From NCBI GenBank assembly GCA_031761425.1, contig JARFXV010000222.1, forward strand, positions 662,501 through 726,500: a DNA stretch of 64,000 nt, written 5' to 3'. The DNA is from Cosmopolites sordidus. Taxonomy: Eukaryota > Arthropoda > Insecta > Coleoptera > Curculionidae. Shown here one piece after another: positions 1 to 10,435 of the stretch. Each line of letters begins with the position of its first letter. Within the stretch, counting starts at the first letter, position 1. Position numbers and translations under genes: made by a program. A model generated the notes under the pieces. The model worked only from the letters and a program-made list of their open reading frames with translations. It had not been told where the DNA came from and did not search any database.

Positions 1-620
1 CCATTATGATTACCGGGAAATTACCGTGCGTGTATTTATAAATGATTTTTGACATGAACTAAATATATTTATTTATTTATAATGTATTTTAAGATAACCT
101 AATCGACTAACTCACCGTTGTAATAGTTGTAATATTGCGACTGCACCAAAAAAACCTGAAAATTAAAACAGATATTCATTTTGCCGCGTTTACCTTTTCT
201 GCGTGTCACATTTAACAATCGATTCTTACCAAATTTAAGATTAGCAACGGCCCCATCCAAGACTTTTGTGACTCCATCGTTCTGGTGTTCTGTTTTTCCG
301 CGTTTTTGACTTGCACGGTTGAAGTAAATAATGAAACTGCACTTAAATCACGAATTATGTGTGTTAGATTTCGTTTAGCTGTTATTAAACGTTCATTATG
401 TTGTTAAGGGGATATACCAAGTGGTTCAGTTGGTGTACCAGTCAAAATAAAAAGTATCGAGACTCGTTTTTATACAGTACACAGTATATGTATACAGTAT
501 ACAGTCTGCAGTACAGTAAAACTTGTTAAATTTATGCAAAGCCATTACTGAGGATTATGTGAATAACAATATAATACATGAGATGTCATACTGCGACAAA
601 GACTTTCACTTTTTCTTCTT
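1..620. other. AT-rich sequence without a recognised gene
   Basis: No credible coding exon is seen. Positions about 472-522 hold short irregular repeats of a tacagta unit. The frames that are open here are short and have no recognisable motif. Confidence 0.4.
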
Positions 621-629
621 GTGTTCTGT

Positions 630-1830
630 AGCATCATCTATTTTTAAAAACCAAAACCAGCGCCTTAAAATAGTCGCCCAACATAGATGGGTTCCAACGT
701 CCCTGGTATCTTGCTTCCATCGTCCTGATGTCCTGGTGAAACCTCTCTCCTTGTTCGTCACTTACTGTTCCCAAATTTTCCGGAAAAAATCCAAATGGGA
801 GTGTAAAAAATGCATTTTTAAGGTTATGCGACACCCTAGTATTTCATAGGCTTTCAAGAGTTCATCTATGAGGTTTTATAGTTTTCATCTTTCTGGTTGA
901 CCAGAAATCCTTTCGCTACACTTACAAAACACTTTAAGCTTCCAATTCATTTTCTTTAATTTTTCTTGAAAACGAAAATCATCTAGAAGCTTCCTTATTT
1001 GAAGTCCAATAAATATGCCTTCTTTTTAAAAACTAAAATGCAAAACGCATCGCTTAATTGAGAAAATATTTCTTTCAGGTACTTGAAAGAATTACCTTCT
1101 TTGTTCAAGGGCTCCAAAGGCTTTGACAAAGTATTTTATTAGTCCAAGCTTAACATGGAGAGGCGGAAGAAGCACCTTTTTTTGGTTAACAAGGGGTCAT
1201 ATTTTATGTTTGCTGTACAAGGTTCAAAAGAAGCTCTATGAAGCTAGTCTTCCTTACTGTAATGTTCTTTTGTTGCCCTACTATCCCACAGACACAAAAA
1301 AACAATACTTCGTAAAACCCCTTTGAAAGCCTAGTAATATACCTATCATTTTTAAATCCCCACAAATATCCCCCTAATACTGTTCATATTTAACGCGATT
1401 TAGTATGGTTGTTATGTTGTTATAGGTTTCTTTCATTGTGACTGAATGCGCTAAAGGAATATATGAGTTTTTGTTGCCATTAGAAAGCAAGATGCAACAT
1501 GTTACATATTAAGTTCATTCATTAAACCATCAATATCACAGCAGACACATAGCGATCCTTCCATTTTATAAAAACTTGAACATTTTGCATTCCGTTTTCG
1601 GTAAAGTAAAACAGTTGCATTTTTATCTAATAGCTTCCACTGTTGAAGAACTCGCTGTCCACTGTTGAAGAACCAAAAAGTTCCGGTTTTTGTTTTGACA
1701 ATCTCAGGTCACATATCAAATCATTTAATCCATTCTTTCTTATTAAGTGAGGTTCACTGGTAGTTGTTCGTGGAATTCTGTGGAAATACCCCCTCTACGG
1801 TCTTGTGGTAATTCCTGCATCGTCCAGTCC
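630..1830 (-). pseudogene. Decayed copy of a multicopy insect gene family (FHQDI/MEARYQG family)
   Basis: Read on the minus strand, fragments in consistent order match a protein family that I recall as repeated and unnamed in many insect genomes. From upstream to downstream there are pieces resembling NDLICDLRLSKQKPELFGS (about 1740-1690), PPLHVKLGLIKYFVKAF (about 1160-1110), GIFIGLQIRKLLDDF (about 1010-970), then the best-preserved block HSHLDFFPENLG and DEQGERFHQDI followed by MEARYQGRWNPSMLGDY (about 830-640). Several frameshifts and in-frame stops separate the pieces, so it is not functional. The family name is uncertain; it may be transposon-linked. No intact neighbour belongs with it. 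Confidence 0.6.
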
Positions 1831-1839
1831 AAAGTCAGG

Positions 1840-3440
1840 TACAAATCATTTTAATTTTCCCATGATATGAAGGAGAAGCAGGTTTTTGAAAATGGGATGT
1901 GCTAGAACATTTTTGTGAAAATGTGTTTTTTTATAACTATCTAAATGAAACGCAAAAAGAGCATTCTCATCAATGTTACAAGAATCATGTCGACCTGTGT
2001 AATTAGATACATAACCTAAAAAATGAGCCTTAACATAAACTAGGAAGAGAATTCTTCTATCAAAAAGGACTACTGAAAAAATCAGGTAACGAAAATCAAA
2101 CAGCAGAAATAAAAAGACATATCCAACTGACCTGTGGATTATTTGGCAGATAATTATCCTGAACAAAAAAAAATCCTCAATATCTTGAGACAAAGACATT
2201 TAATCACTGCAACTACCTGTATTTACCTTAGGATGACAATTCTGGATGTTTACAGAGACAAATAGGGACAATAGCGAAATCGATGGGTCAGAAATGTAAC
2301 AAAAACAAAGATGTAGTACATCAGGTGTCTAATTTAAAATGGAAATTTGCAAGTCATAAATCAGGCAGAAACATGCAATAACTTTATAGTAGACCATAAA
2401 AATACAAGAGAAGACTAAATCGACCACGTATGAGATAAGCGAATAACCTAAAGAGGGAAGCTGGATCTAAGTAGATGAATATTGCAATGGACAGAGAATA
2501 GTGGAAACTGAAAGGAGAAACCTGCTTCTAAAGTTGGATAAAATAAAGCTATACAGATATAGATTTAATAGTTTTCAAAACAATTTATACAGCACCCACT
2601 TCTTTTCTTCATGGTATATAAATGTTCAGAAACAATAGTAAGATAAACAAGTAAGGCTTTTAACAAATCTAGGAGTATTTAAACTAAATGTTCCTTCCAT
2701 GAGGTTTGCAGTTTGTAGTCGTCAAATTTTTAAGTTTATCTATGATGATTATTTAAAATCATTCCTCCCAAGCAAACTAATTATGCAATACAATTCACCT
2801 AAATAGTTATGCAACTTAATATAGGCAGAGTTTAACTTGTTGCCGAGTATATGACAGATGAGAGCGGTAGGATGCCGAAGAAAGTGAGCAAGTTGTTTTT
2901 TTATCTAGAAAGCATTTAAAAAGAGTTGCATAGTCGAACTTATGATTGGAAAAATACCAGTAGGTCACCAAATAATTAATAATGGTTTTGGTTCACCCTG
3001 ATCCAGTCAAACAACAAAAGAAAATATATGCCCAACAAACATTAACAGTACGTATATTAAACAATTTATCACGGGTCATTATATATCGATTAATGTCAAA
3101 AAATTTTGTTTACAATAAAATGATTGTTATCTAAATGATAAGTAAATATTTGAAACATTAAAGACTAATTACAATCAGCTGTACAAATTCTATATTTTAG
3201 CTTCAGAAATATAGAAATGCAAGCGGCAGAAACAGAGTTCAGTACGTCATAAAAGTAGTTTTTCGTGGACACCACTTTACGAGGGTGGTTCGAAAATATC
3301 CCAAGCTGACAAAGAAAAGATAAGCTTTCTGAAAATGTTTTTTTAACGTGGTCATCTTGCGATTTAATAAATTGAGACAATAACGTTCAGGCTTTTTAAT
3401 ACCCTTACTATAATGTAATTTTTGCAACTCTGTAAAGCGG
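1840..3440. other. Gene-free AT-rich stretch
   Basis: The longest frame (minus strand, 2199-1846) is rich in Phe, Leu and Ile with no motif. It may be the far 5' part of the adjacent decayed gene, but I cannot support it. Minus-strand frames at 3380-3165 and 3427-3239 are also unrecognised. Confidence 0.35.
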
Positions 3441-3449
3441 TTGTCTCAA

Positions 3450-3985
3450 CTTTGAAGTGAATCTTCGTCTTTGAGTCGTCGTATTCCACTTTCACCCGGG
3501 AATCTTATCCCCAAGAATTCCGCCTCTGGTGGGTGAATTAAGGTTTTCTTCGGCTCTATCTAATCAGCGTTAGACATTCATCCTAAAGGGCTATAGGGCT
3601 CACCTTCTTTTTTCCAACTTTCTGTCTTCGGTAATTTGTATCTATCTTAAGCCAACTTGATATTTAAGATCATCCATCCATTTCATCTGAGGAATTCCCC
3701 TCTTTCTTTGGAGTTCCCATGGTTCCAGTATAAGCTCGTTTTATTCCACCTTTCATCTTCCTGTCTTACAGTGTGATCGGCAAATTTTCATATAAGTTTC
3801 GCTATTGGTGCTGAATCGTTCACTTTTGTTGTGTTTCGTGTTCATTCATTTATTCCGTCTGTCAGTTTAGCGTTTAAAATTTGCCTTTCCATTGATATTT
3901 ACATCTTTGCTACTTTATCAATAGCCTCTTTTGTGAATGTTCAAGTTTGGGAGCTGTATGTAAGGATAGGAAGCACGCATTAGTC
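3450..3985 (-). mobile_element. Non-LTR retrotransposon relic, C-terminal end of reverse transcriptase ORF
   Basis: On the minus strand the order is a piece like EAIDKVAKM, then ILNAKLTDRINEYTKHN, then ELQRKRGIPQMKWMDDL and ITEDRKLE. This is the arrangement seen after the reverse-transcriptase domain in many insect LINEs, where a tail of the type G(R/K)RGRP..RW.DD.....W...A.DR..W is conserved. Stops and frameshifts make it dead. Confidence 0.55.
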
Positions 3986-4776
3986 GAAAAAGCACGCATT
4001 AGTTTTTAAATGTTGAGGATATATGTTATATATTAAGAAATACGAGAGTTTTCCGAATGCCACCCATGCAAGGGGGTCTTATCATTCTATTCGAAAAATA
4101 GTAAAGTGGGTTGGTGGGGAGAGTAAGTAAGTAAAAGCAAACTCGCCACAATTTTTACATCGTTGGTCGGACGTTTACCTCCAGCGACCGTAGGCCATGC
4201 CATCTTATCTCGTCGTTGGCGTTACATGTTTTGCTGATTGCCAGAATTCGGGGGGGGGGGGGGTAATGCTTTCTAAAACTCGCGATTTGGACGTAGATTC
4301 CCGGTAATTAATTTAGCGGTAATTAATTTTAAACGCAGATTTGACGGGTACGGAACGTTTGATATGTATCACGTCGCGTATTTCGTTCGCCTCGTGAATA
4401 TTTGTTTTCATTTGGGATTTGCTACGTGTGTACACACTGAGTAGTACTTTTTAAATACAAATAATCAACTGTTAATTGCAAACTTGAAGTGTCCGATTTA
4501 AAATAATTAATAATGGTGGCGTTGATAACGGCGAGGTACTATTCACCGACAAAAATGTGTACAATAACCCTATTTTATCATCAAACTTTTTGAACTTCTC
4601 ATGAACTTTTTCGAATTTTCTTTATTTATTTGCAGTTACAATAAACTGTTTGAATGGTTTACTCTTCGGGAAACGGTAAATACCTACTTATTCATGCCTT
4701 TATCTGCGCAACAAGCAATAGCCCATACTGCAATGTCCTTGTAAGTAGTAGCAATATAAAATTTTAATGTTTTCCT

Positions 4777-4912
4777 GGTTCACCTCCTGTATAGGGTTTT
4801 AATAGTACGAAAAGTAAAAAGGAGGAAGGGGAAAGCAAAAAAAAAACTCCTTCAGCAGCACTATTTTCTTCTAGGCCCTCTCATTTTAAAAACCCACGAG
4901 CCACTGCGACAT
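4777..4912 (-). repeat. Short interspersed element, second copy of the 58.7/59.6-kb repeat
   Basis: The segment from ctggttcacctcctgta to acccacgagccactg is the reverse complement of two blocks near 59640-59550 and 58775-58725. In that other copy a LINE has split the repeat. The CAGTGGC-type end resembles hAT termini, but a matching opposite end was not found. Confidence 0.55.
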
Positions 4913-5019
4913 AGACCAAAGATTTACCATAACCCCAAAGAAAATAATTTAAAGGCGTTAAATTACATGACCTGGGTAAACGATTAACATATCTGTTCCT
5001 CGAAATAATTTGGAATTTT

Positions 5020-5350
5020 TTAATATAAGTCTATTCGGCGAACGTACGTCCCAAACGATGGTCTTGCCTTGAATTCTGCGATGCCTTGAATTCTTGGAAA
5101 AGCTGAATCTCGTAGGGCACCAGACCAAGATTTTGACGCAAAATCTTCTACGTAATCGAATACCAAAAACCCAGCTTCCTGCGTACGGCGACGAATTGAT
5201 AAATTTGGATCTTCATCAACACACGCAAACAACAGCGATGAAATTTTCTTCGGAATGCCCAGTTTTTGTCTTGTTTTTGTTTTAACGTCGAGCAACGCAA
5301 AATGCGTTCGGAACTTTTGCGTTGCGTTCGGCGCGTTTGACAGCGACACT
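5020..5350 (-). mobile_element. Tc1-like transposase relic (DUF4817-type helix-turn-helix family)
   Basis: The minus strand carries VDEDPNLSIRRRTQEAG, and in a neighbouring frame KILRQNLGLVPYEIQLFQEF and RTFAEW. Together these match the HTH and linker region of Tc1/mariner-like transposases whose copies also lie at 52937-53850 and 54260-55385. The need to change frame shows it is broken. Confidence 0.6.
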
Positions 5351-5359
5351 CATCGGAAG

Positions 5360-6170
5360 TTCGGACATACAAAAAAAATCACCTGTTATTACCTTCATAT
5401 CCATGGTCATCTGAGTCATTGCTGGTCGATATCCTTTTCTCGATCTATTGATTTTCTCACATAACTTTCAAGTTATGTTTTCTTTGTTCAGTTGTTCAAT
5501 GTAAGTATTACGACTAAGTTTAAATTCGGCAGTTCACCATCGTCAGGTACCATCGAAAACGAACGGGAAAAATCCCTTAAGTGAATTGTAACTCTCTTTG
5601 TACATTCATCGTGGTTAAACACTGTAAAACACTTTAAAAGAAGTACTTTTCGAAGAAGTACTTTTCAATGAAGTACTTTTCGAACTTCAATGTTATCCAT
5701 TTTTTTAGAGAATGCCAAAACTTTTTTGGTTTAGTGGATAACCAACGAAATCATGCTCGACAAATAATATATTTGCGCCATCTCTGTGCGAAACCTAAGA
5801 ATTTTTCAAATGATCTACAAATGTCAAAAAAACATAACATAACTAGTTTAAAAGACATATAGCAGACACTAACTAAAACAGGTTATCATAATTTTGAATT
5901 TATAGGTTGAGATGGGCGTGGTAGTTTGGTTTGGCTGGGTTTGCCAGTGTTGTGCTGGTTTCCCAACTCATAACTACACTATTGTCCAAAGGAAACACTG
6001 AAGAACGTAACACTCATCTTTATTCACAACTAAGATGTAATTTTTACAATGAATTAGTTTGACACCTCTGTAGACACGTTGAAACCCACGTCTCCATCTT
6101 CCCATTGCCGAAAATTGCCGCCCGAAACCAAGGTCTGCCTCTGTTTGGCTTGGTGTCAGCTATAGTTAGC
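5360..6170. other. No recognised gene
   Basis: AT-rich. A G/T-rich block near 5905-5990 could be a terminal part of a retroelement but has no diagnostic motif. Confidence 0.3.

Positions 6171-6173
<3 letters not shown>

Positions 6174-6249
<76 letters not shown>
6174..6249. repeat. (TA)n microsatellite
   Basis: Uninterrupted TA dinucleotides over about 75 bp. It abuts a repeat (6250-6465) that recurs next to another TA tract at 43.7-44.1 kb. Confidence 0.95.
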
Positions 6250-6251
<2 letters not shown>

Positions 6252-6465
6252 AGTAACTGAGGCAGCAAACGCCTGCTTCTATGTCTTTTTCTACTACTAG
6301 GCCCGTTGCGCGCAAATGTCGCGGTAAATAAACGTGACACAAAAACATAAAACTATGCAAACTGACGCACGTCTATAAGAATACTCAATTCTCGAACATG
6401 CGCATAAGACTCAAAGTAGTAGTGAGAGAAACAGACGCATATATGTCTGCACCGTTAATTTGGCC
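6250..6465 (-). repeat. Dispersed repeat, reverse-complement copy of 43855-44060
   Basis: The reverse complement of this block matches the plus strand at 43855-44060 nearly throughout, including gcagacatatatgcgtctg, cagtttgcat and gtgtcacgtttattta. Both copies touch a TA tract. This looks like one repeat family, not chance similarity. Confidence 0.75.
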
Positions 6466-7285
6466 AGTCCCAATACTTTTTGGTTCGAGTAGTCAATGGA
6501 ATTGTTTAAAAACACATTTAAAAAGAGTTCCATATCTGTTTAGCAATTAGTGTTCGATAAAGCTGCATTATAATATTAAGAGGATATACCACTGTTAAAA
6601 AAAAAATTATCACCACAAATGGTGATGTAATATTAAAAATGTAATGTTCGTATATGCCAACACATGGCTAACTCATTGTGAATTCCTAATGTAATTTGTA
6701 CCCCTGATCTCCTACTTACCCTTTTGAGCGCCACCAAGTTTCTGTACGACGGCCCCTGGTAGTTGACGGTTGGCCCAGACCCAAACTTGGAAGTGCACTA
6801 GACAAAGGGTGACGTTGTAAATGGCACCAGAGGATGTTTTTTGGGGTGGCTGATACCGATACTCTTAATAAATATTACGTATAAGCGTACAGATCATAAA
6901 AGGAGTGATATAAATGGCTAGATGAGTACTTAGTAGAATCTTATTAATAACAGTAATTACTATGAATCTACGATGCCGGTACGCAATTGCCTCACATGAC
7001 AGACATTAAAATAACCAGTATAATTCATAAAAATATTTGTACTCATCTGTTTCCGGAGCGATCTAAATAAGGGAGTAATTGTCCTAGAAGAATACAAGCT
7101 CTTATGCAGTGTGGCGGCTGATGGTTGATGGTTGGCGTACTCTGCTCGCATAAACTCATACTCTCCCCTATGAACCCTCAGTTGAAAATAAGAGCATACG
7201 CTTTAGTCTTGTATCACTGCTCTCCAGATTTAACAAAAAGAATATCCTGCACAAGACTGTGACCTATGATATATACAAAACAAGG
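6466..7285. other. No recognised gene
   Basis: Open frames are short and unmotivated. Nothing further is supported. Confidence 0.3.
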
Positions 7286-7289
7286 CCAC

Positions 7290-7595
7290 ATACAGTAAAA
7301 AAGACTCTGGAAGCGATCACCCAGTTGGGCTGATAGATTTTATCACACCCGGTGTATTGTCCAAACTTGGCCCCTTCGGATTTTCATTTCATCCGTTTCA
7401 TTCTTCGGATTTTCATTTCATCCATGTAACATCACCTGGTTGATAGTATTTTCAAATCTCTTGAGAAAGTTAAAAAAGCCTGAATTACTTTATTACATCA
7501 AAAACACCAGTTTTTTTTCTAATCTCAGATTCGACAATTGCCTGAAGGGTGGCGAAAGTAAAATAGATTACTTCGAGGGTTAAGTTTGGATTGCT
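7290..7595 (+). mobile_element. mariner transposase C-terminal relic
   Basis: Plus-strand pieces read KKTLEAITQLG, then PVYCPNLAPSDFHFI (the decayed YSPDLAPSDYHLF block that carries the third catalytic Asp in mariners), FKSLEKVKKA and IRQLPEGWRK. The order matches the last third of a mariner transposase. Multiple stops show decay. Confidence 0.6.
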
Positions 7596-7956
7596 TTTTC
7601 ACAAATAAATGTCAAAGCTACTCAAAAATGGAATTTGAAGTACTTTACTAACTTCAAATATCTGAAGTTTCTTCAAGAAACTATCAATATTAAATGATAA
7701 TGCTTATACTTTTGCTCTAATAGGCGATATTTTTGATTATACCTGGTATTAGTAGAAAAATATAGTAAACATTTATGTACTTCATTTTACAAATATTAGT
7801 ATAGATGCATTTTTAGTTGCCTATTTAACAAAACAAATTTATATACCTGGTACAATCAAATAATTTTAGATAAAGTTTTTCGATCTAATTTATTACAATG
7901 AACTGTCATAATAGTGACATAACATTTATTCAAGTCGAGATTTTTTAATTTGAAGC

Positions 7957-8226
7957 ATGACGAAGCTTCCAAAACCACAACTTCACGGTTTATGTGTAAA
8001 AAATGGCCTATTTGCGATAGGTTTGGCTTTGATTAACGCCGCTCTTGGGGGATTGGCCTTCAAGTTTTTTTATATCAATCGGAAAATTAAAATCTATAAA
8101 GATTTCTATGAGTAATCATAAAAATAGTTTTTATTATGGCTTTATATATGTAATTATTTTAGCAACTACGACATTGATAAGGAGTTCGAGACAATGAGGA
8201 GTAAAGGACTGTTTGATTCGTGTTAA
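7957..8226 (+). CDS. COX6C: Cytochrome c oxidase subunit 6C-like protein, copy 1
   Basis: Two exons, 7957-8111 and 8163-8226, join in phase 2 (GA|C) across a 51-bp gt-ag intron to give 72 aa, close to the usual 75 or so of this small inner-membrane subunit of respiratory complex IV. Residues 5-11 are PKPQLHG, matching the conserved N-terminal KP.(L/M)RGL motif. A single hydrophobic segment (about residues 17-38) is the transmembrane helix. The C-terminal half holds KIYKDFYDNYDIDKEFE and ends MRSKGLFDSC. It is the most divergent of three paralogs in the window (others at 15561 and 60462), and all share the same intron position and phase. No stops or frameshifts, so it appears functional. Confidence 0.88.
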
Positions 8227-8263
8227 ATAATATTACTGTTTTATTTTTGTTAATTTATTTTGT

Positions 8264-8269
8264 AATAAA
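8264..8269 (+). terminator. Polyadenylation signal of COX6C copy 1
   Basis: AATAAA lies 38 bp after the stop codon. Confidence 0.6.
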
Positions 8270-8384
8270 TATAGAAATTTATATGTATATAATATGTATA
8301 TTTATAAAAAGCAATACATATAGCGGCAACCATTGAGCGCTATAGATCAACTAGCTTGTTTACATCAGCTGGTTTTGTTAGTCG

Positions 8385-9262
8385 ACGTCAAGTATCCGTG
8401 TTGCGATTTAACTAGGAATAAAATCGTGGAGCAAAGAGTTTGCCTTAAATTTTGTGTGTCAAACGAAATTTCGTGTGTTGAATCGCTGAAAATGTTGCAG
8501 AAGACCTACGATGAGTCGTGCATATCAAAAATACAGGCATATGAATGGTATAAAGCATTCAAAGAGGGTCGAGAAGGGGTAGTTGATTTGCCTCGTTCTG
8601 GTCGACCTTCAATGCCTACGATCTGATGCTCGAAAATCGTTGTGTATCGTAAGGAGTCTTAGAAAGTTGGCTCAAGAGGTGAACATATCTTTTAAGTATG
8701 TTCATAATATAATGACTGATATTTTGATAAAAGGGCATTGAAAGCAGGTCGCTGAAGATATGATTTCCCGAGCTTCTCCAGAGCCCACCTTCATGAAACG
8801 AACTGGGCGACGAGACATGGGTTTATAAGTACGACATGTCAAACAACCAACAGTCTTCGAAATGGCGGCACGAACATGAGCCAAAACCCAAAAAACCCAA
8901 TGTCGCTCGAAAATCAAGGTCCTGCTGATAATTTTCTTCGATTACCGAGGTGTGGTGTACTCGAATTTCTTCCAGATGGTCAAAGGGTGAATAAGGAATA
9001 CTATTTAGGAGTCATGAGGCGTTTATACGAGAATATCTCCCAAAACGGCCAGATTTGCGGACATTGTAAAACACTAAAAGGACAATTCATGGATTTTACA
9101 CCCCGATAATTCACCATAGCACAAAGCCATCGTTGTTCAAGAATTTGTGACTAAAAACTCAACGAACGTCATTGGCCAAGAACCATATTCGCCTGATATG
9201 ACCCTGTGTGACTCTTTCCTGTTCCCGATGCTAAAATTAAAACTTCAAGGAAGGCGTCAGTT
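8385..9262 (+). mobile_element. mariner transposase relic, truncated by a LINE
   Basis: The N-terminal part reads EQRVCLKFCVSNEISC, MLQKTYDES, YEWYKAFKEGRE and DLPRSGRPS, the standard mariner HTH region. Downstream in shifted frames come GDETWVYKYDM (first catalytic Asp region), EFLPDGQRVNKEYYLGVMRR and VQEFVTKNSTNVIG then EPYSPDM. At about 9262 it breaks into minus-strand LINE sequence. Frameshifts and stops show it is inactive. It begins about 0.15 kb after COX6C copy 1. Confidence 0.85.
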
Positions 9263-10060
9263 AAAATGATGTAAGGTGTACCTCTCTTTCTGTTACTTTC
9301 TATTCTTCCCTCCATGATTGTCCTTGGCATTCGGCTTTGTGGTATTCTCGCCACGTGTCGAACCCAACTGAGTCACTGAAGGCCCCCACATGGTCCACTA
9401 TATCCAGATTTTTGTATAAATGCTATAGTTTGATGTTATATCTGATCATTATCAGTCACAGCATCAACAATTCTTCTGAGTACTCTTGTTTCAAATATTG
9501 CAAGCATATATCCTATTTTCTTTATGAGGGTCCACGTCTCGCAACCATAAGTGACTGACTACTGGCCGAGTGAGTGTTTTGTGGATGTCAACGTTCGTGT
9601 TACTTGTTAAGTTTAGATCTTAGGACATACTGCAGATTAAATAGTTTTCAATTTTACACTACGATTTCTGATTTCTCATGCAAAGTTGTTTTCATGTAGT
9701 TTGTTTCCCAGATCTGTAAAATCCTTCATAACTTCCATGTTGTCCAGTTCTGTTCTCTTCTTTGATTAGTTATCTTTCCATTATCTTTGTTTTGTCTATA
9801 TTTATTTTTAGACTGGTTCCTTTGAGTTTCATCTTTATTTCATCATAGGCATGTCTTAATGATCTTTTTGATCTACGCCATTTGCATATCCTACTATCTT
9901 GTTTTTATAGCTTGAGCTATTGCTTTGCTTCCAAGTTTCAGTAGTTAGTAGGTATCTTGTTTACCCTGGGAGCTTTACTACTTTTAAGTTTCCATAGACT
10001 TTCCTCCACCTTCTGCAACTATAGTATTTCTACCTGTAGTGGCCTACCATTTTAACTTTT
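9262..10060 (-). mobile_element. Non-LTR retrotransposon relic (RT C-terminal region)
   Basis: On the minus strand: KLPG, then a long decayed RT section, YGCETWTLIKKI, FETRVLRRIVDAVTDND, then GRIPQ-type and VTERE pieces. YG.ETW.L.K followed by FE.K.LRRI is diagnostic of the end of RT in RTE-like and related insect LINEs. The strand is opposite to the flanking mariner relic. Confidence 0.7.
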
Positions 10061-10343
10061 TCTGGTTGGTCCATTTAACAGCATTTTTATAATTAAAAAT
10101 AATTAAACATTTTTTTATAATCAATTATATACGTTTCCCATCGCCCTAATATGCAATTCATGAGATCGCAAAATCTAACGTCATGATTTTTGGCACTTTT
10201 TTTGCAATCTCACACAAAAATATAGAGGCAAATAAGTAAAAAAGTGTGTTTACTGGGTATTGCATTTTTTGTTCCTCAGTATATGCAGATGATTGTTCGA
10301 AAATCGTATTAAATAAAAATGCCATTGTTATTGTTATTAAAAT

Positions 10344-10349
10344 TTTATT
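10344..10349 (-). terminator. Polyadenylation signal of glutathione synthetase
   Basis: Minus-strand AATAAA about 90 bp after the GSS stop codon. Confidence 0.55.
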
Positions 10350-10435
10350 TAAAGAAAATATATAGAAATTTGTAACAAGTGTGTATACAAAAAAAACAAC
10401 AGAAAAAAGTGTAGTGTGTATAAATGCCTGACTTT

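Noticed and set aside
6166..6360. Open frames through TA tracts (Tyr-Ile repeats), also at 40535-41127 and 43704-44060
   Set aside because: They are translations of microsatellites, with no coding evidence.
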